A stretch of 64,000 nucleotides of DNA from Natrialba sp. SSL1 (GTDB lineage Archaea > Halobacteriota > Halobacteria > Halobacteriales > Natrialbaceae): NCBI RefSeq assembly GCF_001861355.1, contig NZ_MASN01000060.1, forward strand, positions 1 through 64,000, in the 5' to 3' direction. A program made the position numbers and the translations under genes. How positions within the stretch are numbered: the first letter of the stretch is position 1; every line of letters starts with the position of its first letter. Shown here piece by piece: positions 53,514 through 61,935 of the stretch. The notes beneath the pieces are model-generated. The model was not told the origin of the DNA and ran no database searches. It worked only from the letters and a program-made list of their open reading frames with translations.

Positions 53514-54206
53514 ATGTCTGACAAAGACATTGATTCAGTTAGTCGACGAACAGTGCTACAAAGTGCGGCAGCCGGTGCCGTGAGTATGGGCGCAGTCGCT
53601 GCGACCGGAAGCGTCGCCGCTGACGCTGACTCGGGCGACAAACTCGCGCGCCTCGAGGCCGCGGGACTGACCCTCTCGGAGCGAGACATCGAGGCCGTTT
53701 CAGCGGAACTCGACATCGAAGTGACCGAAGACGTTAGAACCGGGCAAGCACTTCTCAATCAACTCGAGAGCGATGGCTTGCTCGCAGAAGCGACGCTCAG
53801 CGTCCTTCCGGATTTCGGTGCGACGGACGACGCCGACGGACAAATTCACGACCTCGCCGAGGGCGGATCGCGAGAGGTATCGTTCACCACGATGACGCCT
53901 CGTGGCCGACTGCAGGTCACCTACAGCGAGAGTTCTGCGCCGTTCGCCGCGCTATTCCCCGAAGACGGCAGTAACGTACTCATGTACGTGCACTCGGACG
54001 GCGACAGCTACGAGCAAGTAGAGACATCGATCGGAACGACAGACCGCGACGAACAACCGCCAACGACGGACGACTGTGATAACTGCGGTGGCTGTGACTG
54101 CGTCGGAGACTGGTGTCTCGACGGAGCCGTTCCACGGACGCACAAAAACACCTGTGCGACCTGTGACAACGCAGAGTGTATCATCACGACGACCTGCGGC
54201 TGCTAA
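53514..54206 (+). CDS. Tat-exported precursor with ten-cysteine C-terminal module
   Basis: A 230-residue protein. MSDKDIDSVSRRTVLQSAAA is a Tat signal, with a likely cleavage near residue 35-40. A middle region (about 40-175) has LSERDIEAVSAELDIEVTED and a beta-rich part resembling a propeptide. The final ~45 residues contain ten cysteines (CDNCGGCDCVGDWC, then NTCATCDNAEC and TTTCGC). This layout resembles haloarchaeal bacteriocin precursors such as halocin C8 (Tat signal, propeptide, Cys-rich peptide), but there is no sequence match I can claim. ATG 53514 opens the Tat signal; a frame from 53454 is longer but unlikely. Confidence 0.78.
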   Translation: MSDKDIDSVSRRTVLQSAAAGAVSMGAVAATGSVAADADSGDKLARLEAAGLTLSERDIEAVSAELDIEVTEDVRTGQALLNQLESDGLLAEATLSVLPDFGATDDADGQIHDLAEGGSREVSFTTMTPRGRLQVTYSESSAPFAALFPEDGSNVLMYVHSDGDSYEQVETSIGTTDRDEQPPTTDDCDNCGGCDCVGDWCLDGAVPRTHKNTCATCDNAECIITTTCGC

Positions 54207-54287
54207 CGAGCGGACACGGTCGTTTCACCACAAGACACTAACCAATATTTTCTGCTCTCAAAATCCGCAGCGACGGAAGTCGAGACG

Positions 54288-55010
54288 CTAGTTCGTCGTC
54301 GACTTCGATCCGTTCTCCGCCTCCGGTGGTGGCTCCGCCCCTTCGATCGCCTCTGCGGCGTCCGTATCCTTCTCAACTTCGACGTGCCAGCGGTCGATCT
54401 CGTCGTCGAGTTCGGCGAGTCGGTCCGAGACACGATCCTTGAGATCGTCGTCGTTCACGTTAACTTCGAAAACGAAGCGCTCACCGTTATCACCGTTTCG
54501 CGCCGCCTGCTGGACGTTCGCACTGATGAGTTCGTTATCGAAGTAGTACGGCGCGAGCTGGGTCATCACGTTCTGATACACCGTGTCCTCGACTCGGCGG
54601 AGGGCCTTCCGTCCCGCCGAGTCGGCCGCGCGAGCGACGTAGTCGATCGACTCCTTCCAGTTGTCCATCGCCGCTTCGGCGTCGTCCTCCTCGAGTTGCT
54701 CGTAGGACGCGGTGATCTTCTCGCCGGCGGTTTTGATGTCCTCGTCGGGCTCCTTCCCCGCCTTCTCGCCCTTACCCTCTTCGACGCTGGCCTGATCTGC
54801 GGTCTTCTCGCTGACGTCGGCCTCGAGGGTCTCGTGGGCTTTGGGACGCCATTCGTCCCACTCGTCGAACGCCCGCGCGAACCGTGCGCCGTAGTCGTGG
54901 TCGGGATCGTGAACCCCCTCGTCGCGCAAGGCGTACGTGATGCGCTCGCCGTGTTCGACGACGTCGGCCCACTCGCCGCGAACTTTGAATCCCGAGATGC
55001 TCTCTTCCAT
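54288..55010 (-). CDS. Conserved haloarchaeal helical protein (DUF5828-like)
   Basis: A 240-residue acidic, mostly helical protein opening MEESISGFKVRGEWADVVEH. A charged Lys/Glu-rich linker at about 65-90 is followed by a helical domain (NWKESIDYVARAADSAGRKA, TVYQNVMTQLAPYYFDNELI) and a small beta-alpha part (GERFVFEVNVNDDDLKDRVS). I recall the family as DUF5828, from memory. No catalytic motif is visible. The ATG at 55010 fits promoter spacing; the GTG at 55034 lies too close to the TATA box. Confidence 0.8.
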   Translation of the reverse strand: MEESISGFKVRGEWADVVEHGERITYALRDEGVHDPDHDYGARFARAFDEWDEWRPKAHETLEADVSEKTADQASVEEGKGEKAGKEPDEDIKTAGEKITASYEQLEEDDAEAAMDNWKESIDYVARAADSAGRKALRRVEDTVYQNVMTQLAPYYFDNELISANVQQAARNGDNGERFVFEVNVNDDDLKDRVSDRLAELDDEIDRWHVEVEKDTDAAEAIEGAEPPPEAENGSKSTTN

Positions 55011-55040
55011 TCGAGTGAGCGGGTAGTAAGACACGGACTG

Positions 55041-55050
55041 GTATAAACTT
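55041..55050 (-). promoter_or_regulatory. TATA box for the DUF5828-like gene
   Basis: Minus strand reads AAGTTTATAC, centred about 35 nt upstream of ATG 55010 and only ~11 nt from GTG 55034, which argues for the ATG. Confidence 0.55.
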
Positions 55051-55188
55051 CTTCGCTGCGTCAGTGATCGCTTCGGACACCTGTTATCGTGGAACTGGAT
55101 GGCATAACCTGCCCATGAGACCCATCACAGCCAGATATCGTCGCGGCTGATCGACAGTGTGAACTATCCCGCGGGTGGCCATACGAGT

Positions 55189-55866
55189 ATGCCCATCGAA
55201 GACCGCGACGATGCGTATCTCGTCACGCACGCACTCGCAAAACACACGCTCTCACAGCTTCGAGACGTCCAGACCGAGCAGGTCAGTTTCCGCAAGGGGC
55301 TCGTCAAACTCGGCCGGATCTGTGGCTACGAGATCATCGACGGTCGCATGGAAACCGAGTACGTCGAGATCGACACGCCACTCGAGCCGACCATGGGCGA
55401 GCAGGTACGCGGACTCGACGATGTGGTCATCATCAACGTACTTCGCGCGGCGACGCCGTTCGTCGAGGGACTGCTGAAGGCCTTCCCACGCGCACGACAG
55501 GGAGTCATCAGCGCGAGCCGCGACGAGGAGGCCGGCCGCGAGGACGACGGCTCGTTCCCGATCACGGTTGACTACGTCAAGCTACCCGAGATCACCGAGG
55601 ACGACACGGTCATCATCGCCGATCCGATGCTCGCGACCGGCAGCACGATGTGTACCGTGCTCGACCACGTCATCGAGAACTCGCCGGACCCGGAGAACCT
55701 GATCGTGCTCTCGGCCGTCTCGGCACCCGAAGGACTGCTCCGCGTCGACGACGAGTTCCCCGAAGCCGATCTGCTGACGGTCTCGATCGACGACTACCTC
55801 GACGACGACGGCTTCATCGTTCCTGGCCTGGGCGACGCCGGCGATCGGGCGTTCCGTACGACCTGA
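55189..55866 (+). CDS. upp: Uracil phosphoribosyltransferase
   Basis: A 225-residue salvage enzyme that makes UMP from uracil and PRPP. The PRPP loop [14 protein letters not shown] and the C-terminal uracil-binding [14 protein letters not shown] are both present. The flexible region [20 protein letters not shown] carries the family arginine. Length equals the family norm. The ATG at 55189 opens [19 protein letters not shown]; a GTG at 55159 would add 10 unconserved residues. In archaea the enzyme is often activated by GTP and inhibited by CTP. Confidence 0.95.
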   Translation: MPIEDRDDAYLVTHALAKHTLSQLRDVQTEQVSFRKGLVKLGRICGYEIIDGRMETEYVEIDTPLEPTMGEQVRGLDDVVIINVLRAATPFVEGLLKAFPRARQGVISASRDEEAGREDDGSFPITVDYVKLPEITEDDTVIIADPMLATGSTMCTVLDHVIENSPDPENLIVLSAVSAPEGLLRVDDEFPEADLLTVSIDDYLDDDGFIVPGLGDAGDRAFRTT

Positions 55867-55972
55867 GCCGCAGACTGGAGTTCGCCGTCTCCCAACCGGA
55901 ATCCGTACCCGCACAGCCTGGCAGTCGTTGTACTCGAGTCCACGCGAGACGTGACGGTGCAGTCACTCGTTC

Positions 55973-56166
55973 TCACGGACACGTATCGATCCCGAACAGC
56001 GCGTTCAGCGGACACCGCTGGATGATCGCCGTCGCGAGCAGATCGCTTCCCGCGACGAACGCGAGTGTCCCGACCTTTTTTCTCGGTTGCTGTACCCGAA
56101 AACGAGTAATCCGGCTGCGATGATGGTCCGGAGGCTACGGTCGACGCCGCCAACGTTCGGGTTCAT
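55973..56166 (-). pseudogene. DUF2892 (YgaP-like) small membrane protein, frameshifted
   Basis: Read from ATG 56166, the frame gives MNPNVGGVDRSLRTIIAAGL and then an A6 run (T6 at 56076-56081 on the plus strand). After that run the family sequence continues only in the next frame: KVGTLAFVAGSDLLATAIIQ then RCPLNALFGIDTCP and a stop. Adding one A restores a complete 64-residue DUF2892 protein with its NVGGxDR start and CPLN-GIDTC end. It is a small two-helix membrane protein, often rhodanese-associated. Either a real frameshift, slippage-based expression, or a one-base sequencing error in the homopolymer. Confidence 0.75.
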
Positions 56167-56273
56167 ACACTCCGTAGAGAGGCCATGACCGTAGGTGTGG
56201 GCCCTGAAAACGCGTGGCTGAGTCGAGAGAACTGGGAACGGTGACAGCCGCGCTCTCGATCCGTTCGTTCCCC

Positions 56274-58517
56274 TTAGTCGTCTTCGCTGGCTCCCGTTCC
56301 CTCGTCGTCATCCACCTCATCCATCCCTCCCGACAGTCCCGCATTCGGGTCGCGCTCGAGTGCCGGCGCAACCTCGCGGGACTCGGCGTAGCCGTCGAAC
56401 CAGCGGACGATGCGCTCGAGTCGGTCGACGATGTGGCCTGGTTCACCGGACCGGGAGAGTTCGTGGCCCTCTCGTGGGTACCGGACGAGACGAGTGTCGA
56501 CGCCGTGTTTCTTCAGACCGAGGTAGAACAGTTCGGCGGTGTTCGCGGGCGTCCGGTAGTCCCGATCGGAGTGGAGCACGAGTGTTGGCGTCTCGACGTT
56601 CGGGATGTGTGCAACGGGCGACTGCTCCCAGAGGAATTCGGGCTCTTCCCAGGGTGTCGTGTCGAAGTCGCCCTCGATGAGCTTGAACGCGTCCGTCGAG
56701 CCGTAGAAGCTGGTGAGATCGTAGACACCGCGCTGGGAGACTGCGGCCGTGAAGCGGTCCGTCTGGGTGACCGCCCACGAGGTCATGAATCCGCCGAAGC
56801 TTCCGCCGGTGACGAACAGTTCGTCCTCGTCGACGAACTCGCGTTCACAGACCTCGTCGACGCCCGCGAGCACGTCTGCAAGCGTCACATCGCCCCAGTT
56901 TCGTTCGATCGCCATCGCGTGGTCCTCGCCGTATCCCGTCGAGCCGCGTGGGTTACACCAGAAGACGACGTAGCCCTGCGCTGCGAGCGTCTGGAACTCG
57001 TGCCACATCGTTCCCGCAGTCGTCCACTGGGCGTGGGGACCGCCGTGGATTTCGACGACGAGCGGGTAGGTTTCGTCCGGACCGCTCGCGGCGTCGGCGT
57101 CGAACTCGGGTGGGGTGAGCAGCCAGCCCTGGATCTGGTTGCGCTCGCCGTGGTCGTCGCTGTTGCCGTCGCCGTCGCTGTTGCTGTTGCTGTTGCTGTT
57201 GGTGTTGGTGTTGCCACCCTCAGTCCCGACGTCACCGCTCTCGAACCAGATCTCCTCCGGCTGGCGCACCGCTCGATCCGCGAGCAGGTCGGCGTTGACC
57301 CGCGTCAGCCGGTGTGTCTCGTTTCCGCCGCGGGTCGTCACGAAGACATCGCCGGGGTGGTCCCACTCGCTCTGTACAAGCGCAACGGCGTTGTCGCCGA
57401 CCGAGAAGCCCGAAACAGTCACGTCATCGCCGTAAACGCGGGTCGGCTCCTCGAGTGCTTCCTCGTCGCTGTCGAGCGTCGTCGGCACGTCGACCGACCA
57501 GAGCACGTTCGATCCTTCATCCGGCGTCGTGAAGTACAGCAGCTCCTCGTCCGGCGCCCAGGTGAAGTTGCCGTCGATCGTCCGATCCACCGACGTCGTC
57601 GGCGCCGTCTCCGCGCCAGTCTCGCGGTCGTGAACGCGAATGTCAGTCTGGCGCAGCGAGGCCTGTTCTTCGGGCGTGAACGCGTACGCGATCCGCCCAT
57701 CTGTCGTCGCCTCGAGTTCGGTGACCCAGCCGGTCGTCTGCGTAAAGACCGTCGCCTCACCCGTTTCGAGGTCGTGTTCGTACAGGTCATACTTGCTCGA
57801 GTCGTCTGCCTCGACCGCATCCTCGGCGGTTTTAACCGCGTAGTAGACCGTCTCGTCGTCGCCCCAGGTCGCTCCGACATGGTCTTCGTCGCCGTCAGTG
57901 AGGCGTTCGATCGCGTTCGTCTCTTCGGGGTCAGTGTCAGTCAGATTGAATGGATCGGACTCGAGTGCAGCCTCGATATCGAGGACGTAGACGTGACTCC
58001 GCCGGCCGTCCATGTACTCCGTACCGGCGCGGTAGATCATGCGGTCGATTACGCGCGGATCCGGCGTCTCGGACTCGTATTCGGGGTCGACAGCGAGGTC
58101 ACGTCCCTCCTCGCGGTCGTCGGCGGTGACCTGTTGGGTGAACAGGAGGCGGCTGCCGTCGGGACTCCACTCGAGTCCGGTGACGCCGCCGACGACGGAC
58201 GTGAGCTGGCGAGCTTCGCCGCCGGTCGTTGTGGGGAGCACCCAGAGCTGCTGTCGGTCGTCGTCCTCGCCGCGGGTGCTGGCGAACGCGAGGCGGTCGC
58301 CGTCGGGGCTCCAGCGGGGCTGGCTGTCGACGCCCTCGGTGATGGTGAGCTGTGTTGGCTCGTCGCCGCCGACGGGGACGACGTGGATGGTCGCCTCGGA
58401 GGATTCCTCGTCTTCGGGGAGCTGTTCGACGTATGCAACGCGCTCGCCGCCTGGCGAGAGTTGCGGGTCCGAAACCTGCCGCAGGTCGTAGAAGTCGGTC
58501 GCCTCGATCGTGTTCAT
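56274..58517 (-). CDS. S9 family prolyl oligopeptidase-like serine peptidase
   Basis: A 747-residue cytoplasmic peptidase. The N-terminal ~430 residues are a beta-propeller with TolB/WD40-like repeats (QPRWSPDGDRLAFAST, GLEWSPDGSRLLFTQQ). The C-terminal alpha/beta hydrolase has the nucleophile Ser573 in GGSFGG, the acid in HSDRDYR and the histidine in REGHELSR. A low-complexity Asn/Thr/Ser insert from hexamer repeats sits between the two domains at about 430-450. It probably trims short peptides as acylaminoacyl peptidase or dipeptidyl peptidase relatives do. ATG 58517 opens MNTIEATDFYDLRQVSDPQL, the normal family start. Confidence 0.93.
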   Translation of the reverse strand: MNTIEATDFYDLRQVSDPQLSPGGERVAYVEQLPEDEESSEATIHVVPVGGDEPTQLTITEGVDSQPRWSPDGDRLAFASTRGEDDDRQQLWVLPTTTGGEARQLTSVVGGVTGLEWSPDGSRLLFTQQVTADDREEGRDLAVDPEYESETPDPRVIDRMIYRAGTEYMDGRRSHVYVLDIEAALESDPFNLTDTDPEETNAIERLTDGDEDHVGATWGDDETVYYAVKTAEDAVEADDSSKYDLYEHDLETGEATVFTQTTGWVTELEATTDGRIAYAFTPEEQASLRQTDIRVHDRETGAETAPTTSVDRTIDGNFTWAPDEELLYFTTPDEGSNVLWSVDVPTTLDSDEEALEEPTRVYGDDVTVSGFSVGDNAVALVQSEWDHPGDVFVTTRGGNETHRLTRVNADLLADRAVRQPEEIWFESGDVGTEGGNTNTNSNSNSNSDGDGNSDDHGERNQIQGWLLTPPEFDADAASGPDETYPLVVEIHGGPHAQWTTAGTMWHEFQTLAAQGYVVFWCNPRGSTGYGEDHAMAIERNWGDVTLADVLAGVDEVCEREFVDEDELFVTGGSFGGFMTSWAVTQTDRFTAAVSQRGVYDLTSFYGSTDAFKLIEGDFDTTPWEEPEFLWEQSPVAHIPNVETPTLVLHSDRDYRTPANTAELFYLGLKKHGVDTRLVRYPREGHELSRSGEPGHIVDRLERIVRWFDGYAESREVAPALERDPNAGLSGGMDEVDDDEGTGASEDD

Positions 58518-58629
58518 GCAGTTCGGTACCGAGGTGTGTGTAAAAAAGGTTGGTCCACCGGAGAACGCGGCCGGGACGGCGACTACAGTACGGCTATCTG
58601 TCAGCAGTTCATACGTAGGTGACAGGTAC

Positions 58630-59517
58630 ATGTCCGACCGCTCGTCCACCGACGCCACTGGTGGCTCCGCCATCGCGCAGTCGTCACCACTCCCTCCAGC
58701 AACGGATTCGATCGTCGTCGCAAGCTTCTTCGGTATCCTCGGTGCAGCGGTCGCGCTGACCATGTCGCTCGCGGGGGACTTCGGGTTCGCCGTCGTCCTC
58801 GGCTCGACGCTGCTCGGACTCGGCGGTGGCGCACTGTTCGGTGCCGGTCTCGTCCGCTTCATCCCCGATCTTCTGGCCCACCACGGTGGCAGTCGTAGCC
58901 AACACCTCGTGATCGTGCTGCCAGCCGCACCCTTCGCCGTCGTCGGCTTCGCAGCGATTTTCGGTCCAGTTGGAACCGAACTCGGGTACGTCTCGGTTGG
59001 CTCGATGAGCGCGCTCGTCATCCTTGGCTACGCGCTCCGCGCGGTCGCATCGACCCGCTACGCAGAAACGGTGACGGCAGACAGCCCGCTCCAGACGTGC
59101 CGGTGGCAACCGCCACGGTCACCCAGAATGGACGCCGTGTTGCTCGTCATCTGGCTGGGTCTCGCCGTCGTTTACGCAGTCGCCGGCGACTGGCTCTCCA
59201 CGCTCGTCTGGGGCACACTCGGCGTTCTGTGGCTCACCACCGGTCTGATCGAGGGCCGGTTCCAGATCGACGGACTGGGGACGACACCCGAGATCCGAAT
59301 CTACGAAACCGGCTTCGTCAAACAACGACCGCTAACCAGCACGTTCGTCTCCTGGGAAACCGTCGACTACGTCCGTCTGCGAGACGACGAACTCGTCTTC
59401 GACCGCGGCCTGTTCGATACGCGACTCGACCGCGACGCACTCGAGTCGCCCGACGAACTCCTCGCGGCGATTGAATCGAAGCTCTCGGATCGAACGGCGA
59501 CGCTTCCGCACTCATAG
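58630..59517 (+). CDS. Membrane protein with C-terminal soluble domain, unknown function
   Basis: A 295-residue protein. Residues 1-25 are polar. Five to six hydrophobic helices follow between about 27 and 210 (VVASFFGILGAAVALTMSLA, LVIVLPAAPFAVVGFAAIFG, DAVLLVIWLGLAVVYAVAG). The last ~75 residues form a soluble part, PEIRIYETGFVKQRPLTSTF followed by WETVDYVRLRDDELVFDRG, reminiscent of PH-like domains. I do not recognise the family. It is divergent from the S9 peptidase with a 112-bp shared upstream region. Confidence 0.75.
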   Translation: MSDRSSTDATGGSAIAQSSPLPPATDSIVVASFFGILGAAVALTMSLAGDFGFAVVLGSTLLGLGGGALFGAGLVRFIPDLLAHHGGSRSQHLVIVLPAAPFAVVGFAAIFGPVGTELGYVSVGSMSALVILGYALRAVASTRYAETVTADSPLQTCRWQPPRSPRMDAVLLVIWLGLAVVYAVAGDWLSTLVWGTLGVLWLTTGLIEGRFQIDGLGTTPEIRIYETGFVKQRPLTSTFVSWETVDYVRLRDDELVFDRGLFDTRLDRDALESPDELLAAIESKLSDRTATLPHS

Positions 59518-59705
59518 CAGTTGCTACTACAGGATCCGTGTTCGGTTGGTGGCTTGAACGTCGTCGTCAGTACCGGGCAAGCAGTTACCGAAGGGGGAGT
59601 TATCTATGCAGAGTCTCTCAAAAACCGCCTGCTGAATAGAGCGTGGGTCTCTCGTGTTGACTCTGCAGACGTGTCTGCATATTGTAGGCACTACCGCCGA
59701 CAGCA

Positions 59706-60359
59706 TCAGTAACCGAGCTGGTCACGGACGAGGACGACAGTCGTCCGCCCCTCCTCGAGTTCCTGTCGGAAGATCAGTTGTTTGGCGATAGCGCTTTCAA
59801 CGCCGTAGGCATCCTTTGCACGCTCGTTCTCTAACGGATACGCGACCGATTCGAGGCGATCCAGTGCAGCGTCGAGATCGTCGACAATTTTGTTCACGCC
59901 GCTGACGATAACGACGTTGTTGGCAGCGAAGGGGTAGGCACCGATACGACTCCCGGAACGGTCGGCTGCGACCAGTTCGCCGGTCTGTGCGACCGCGTTG
60001 ATCCCACCGAGGAAGTAATCAGCCGTCTGCGATTCGCGGCGTGCGGCCTGTCGTTCGGCATCGTCATCGATACCCCAGATTTCGTCCGGAAGGCTCTCCC
60101 ACCCGTGGTCGCCCTCGCTCAGGTACTCTGTGAACCCGATTTCTTCGAGGGTCGTCGAGTGGCCGTTCATGACCGAGGCCTCCGCCGGAATGTGCGATTG
60201 GATCGTTTCGAGGGCGTCCGCGGCGCTATCAGCGACGACGACGGTGAAGCCGTTGGCCTCGAGATTTGCAACGGTCTCGCTGACGGTGTCGTCACCAGGA
60301 AGTTCGTCGAGTGATGCGTCGATTTCGGTTTCGTCTGCGTAATCGGATTTCTGTGACAT
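59706..60359 (-). CDS. LUD domain protein (LutC/YkgG-like)
   Basis: A 217-residue protein of the LUD family. Characteristic elements are VMNGHSTTLEEIGFTEYL, AQTGELVAADRSGSRIGAYP and NNVVIVSGVNKIVDDLDAAL. LutC takes part in L-lactate oxidation in a LutABC complex, but lutA and lutB are not adjacent, so the role here is open. The start is uncertain: ATG 60359 opens MSQKSDYADE, while GTG 60386 fits leaderless spacing from the TATA box and adds nine residues. Confidence 0.88.
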   Translation of the reverse strand: MSQKSDYADETEIDASLDELPGDDTVSETVANLEANGFTVVVADSAADALETIQSHIPAEASVMNGHSTTLEEIGFTEYLSEGDHGWESLPDEIWGIDDDAERQAARRESQTADYFLGGINAVAQTGELVAADRSGSRIGAYPFAANNVVIVSGVNKIVDDLDAALDRLESVAYPLENERAKDAYGVESAIAKQLIFRQELEEGRTTVVLVRDQLGY

Positions 60360-60406
60360 GATGTTCGGAGAAGCGTTCGCGTACACCCATCAATAGTCGT
60401 GAGAAT

Positions 60407-60415
60407 CAGATAAAT
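60407..60415 (-). promoter_or_regulatory. TATA box for the LUD gene
   Basis: Minus strand reads CATTTATCT, centred about 25 nt before GTG 60386 and 52 nt before ATG 60359. Confidence 0.5.
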
Positions 60416-60606
60416 GCTCCCGGACACCGATGTCGGCTAGTAACACGAGCGTTACCGACAGCGGTGACACGGCGGCGCTCACGTTGGATAGCGAACCATC
60501 CGCTCACGCAGTTGCCGACTGCTACGGGTCTGTTTCACAGATATATTTTGATAAAGAAACGGTGCTACTATCTACTCGAAGAGAGCGATCAAGGGAGAAC
60601 GAATAC

Positions 60607-61221
60607 TCACGCCGACTCGAGTACCGCCCGCCCGCTGGTCGCGCTCCGAATCCGATCCCGGAGCGCCTCGGCGTCGGCGACGGGCACCCGGACATCGAAG
60701 GAGACGTCGGCCTCGTACGCGGCGTCGAACTCGTAGCCCTCGCTCTCGAGAATGCCCCGAACGGTGCCGGAGTCGTCGTACTCCACAGTGATCGAGACGC
60801 GTTCGTGCGGGCGCTCTTCGATAACACCCGCCGCATCGACGGCATCCTTGACTGCGCGGGAGTAGGCCCGGACGAGCCCGCCCACACCGAGATTCGTCCC
60901 GCCATAGTAGCGCGTAACCACCACGACGCAGTTCTCGATTTCGCGCTGGGTGAGCACGTTGAGTGCCGGCTTTCCCGCCGAGCTGGCTGGCTCACCGTCG
61001 TCACTCGAGTACTCTCGCAGCAGGTCGCCGTCGCTGTCGGCGCGGACGCGGTACGCGGGGACGTTGTGGGTCGCGTCGGCGTACTCCTCGCGAATGGCCT
61101 CGATGAACGCCTCTGCGTCGTCGACGGCGTCGACGGGGCGGGCGTGGCCGATGAACTCGGAGCCCTGGACGACGAACTCGGCGGTTGCGGCCTCGGCGAT
61201 GGTGTTGTAGGTCTGGCTCAC
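60607..61221 (-). CDS. IMPACT/YigZ family protein
   Basis: A 204-residue two-domain protein. The N-terminal UPF0029/Impact domain shows EFIGHARPVDAVDDAEAFIE, ATHNVPAYRV, SDDGEPASSAGKPAL and VVVVTRYYGGTNLGVGGLVRAYS. The C-terminal DUF1949-like ferredoxin fold begins about residue 140. Eukaryotic IMPACT binds GCN1; bacterial YigZ is of uncertain function. Length and order match YigZ exactly. It lies 46 bp upstream in transcription from no other gene and ends near an AT-rich stretch at about 60540-60580. Confidence 0.92.
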   Translation of the reverse strand: MSQTYNTIAEAATAEFVVQGSEFIGHARPVDAVDDAEAFIEAIREEYADATHNVPAYRVRADSDGDLLREYSSDDGEPASSAGKPALNVLTQREIENCVVVVTRYYGGTNLGVGGLVRAYSRAVKDAVDAAGVIEERPHERVSITVEYDDSGTVRGILESEGYEFDAAYEADVSFDVRVPVADAEALRDRIRSATSGRAVLESA

Positions 61222-61267
61222 GGGTTCTGGGTGTCCTTGGTGTCCTCAATGCCCCCACTGTTCGTGC

Positions 61268-61771
61268 TCACTGCAGTTCGATCTTCCGGACGAACTCGAG
61301 ATCCCGGAGTTCGGTGATCGCCGTCCCCGAGATGTCCTGGTCGGTGATCAGGTACAGTCGCGGCTCGTCGGTGAACTCGGGGTCCTCGCTGATCGTCTGG
61401 CGGATCGAGATGTCGTTGTCGGCGAGCGTGCCGGTCACCTGGGCGACGATTCCCTTCTGTTCGGCGTTGTCGACAGCGATCGAGAGCACCGTCAGGTCGA
61501 GCACGGGCGCGAGGTCCATCAGGCTCGGCACCTGCGAGATGTTCTGGAAGATGCGCCGCAGTTCGGGATCGTCGAGGATCGCGTTCGTCGTCGAGTCGAC
61601 GACGCGCCGATCGACGTCGATCTCGCGGGCGATACCGGTGTTCGGGATCTCGATGCCGCCCGAGACGACGCGGCCATCGTCGTTGACCGAAAAGCCGCGC
61701 TCCAGCAGGAGCCGGATAACCGCCTGCTGGCTCGGGGACCCCTCGAACTTCTCCATGATCTCGTCGAACAT
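61268..61771 (-). CDS. ACT-domain regulator of amino-acid metabolism (COG2150-like)
   Basis: A 167-residue protein. The N-terminal half is helical with a winged-helix-like part (EGSPSQQAVIRLLLERGFSV, GIAREIDVDRRVVDSTTNAI). The C-terminal half is an ACT domain (LDLTVLSIAVDNAEQKGIVA, DNDISIRQTISEDP), which usually binds an amino acid. It probably acts as an amino-acid-responsive transcription factor. ATG 61771 opens MFDEIMEKFE, the normal start, and lies 29 nt after a clear TATA box. Divergent from the zinc-ribbon gene. Confidence 0.9.
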   Translation of the reverse strand: MFDEIMEKFEGSPSQQAVIRLLLERGFSVNDDGRVVSGGIEIPNTGIAREIDVDRRVVDSTTNAILDDPELRRIFQNISQVPSLMDLAPVLDLTVLSIAVDNAEQKGIVAQVTGTLADNDISIRQTISEDPEFTDEPRLYLITDQDISGTAITELRDLEFVRKIELQ

Positions 61772-61796
61772 TCGTTGGTGGGTATACGAGTGCCCG

Positions 61797-61804
61797 AGTA
61801 TAAT
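61797..61804 (-). promoter_or_regulatory. TATA box for the ACT-domain gene
   Basis: Minus strand reads ATTATACT, centred about 29 nt upstream of ATG 61771. Confidence 0.6.
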
Positions 61805-61903
61805 GGTCGGTGATCGACAGCCGGTCACCCACGACGAGCGCTATCGGACGGAGTACCCCCAATCCGAACACCCGAGTCGCTGCCGGCGGTACGTCTGACG
61901 GAC

Positions 61904-61911
61904 GTTTATTA
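61904..61911 (+). promoter_or_regulatory. TATA box for the zinc-ribbon gene
   Basis: GTTTATTA is centred 28 nt before ATG 61936. Confidence 0.6.
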
Positions 61912-61935
61912 CCACTCCGCCTGCTATCGCACCCC

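Noticed and set aside
52140-54290. An integrated plasmid or provirus
   Set aside because: No integrase, transposase, replication gene, tRNA or flanking direct repeats can be seen; only composition and gene content suggest transfer.
56214-58622. An 802-codon plus-strand open frame
   Set aside because: It is antisense to the S9 peptidase, whose domains and catalytic triad are unmistakable. The antisense product is a Val/Arg-rich artefact of GC-rich codons.
60430-61317. A 295-codon plus-strand open frame
   Set aside because: Most of it is antisense to the IMPACT/YigZ gene. The first 59 codons are not covered by another gene but show no recognisable feature and lack properly spaced promoter elements.
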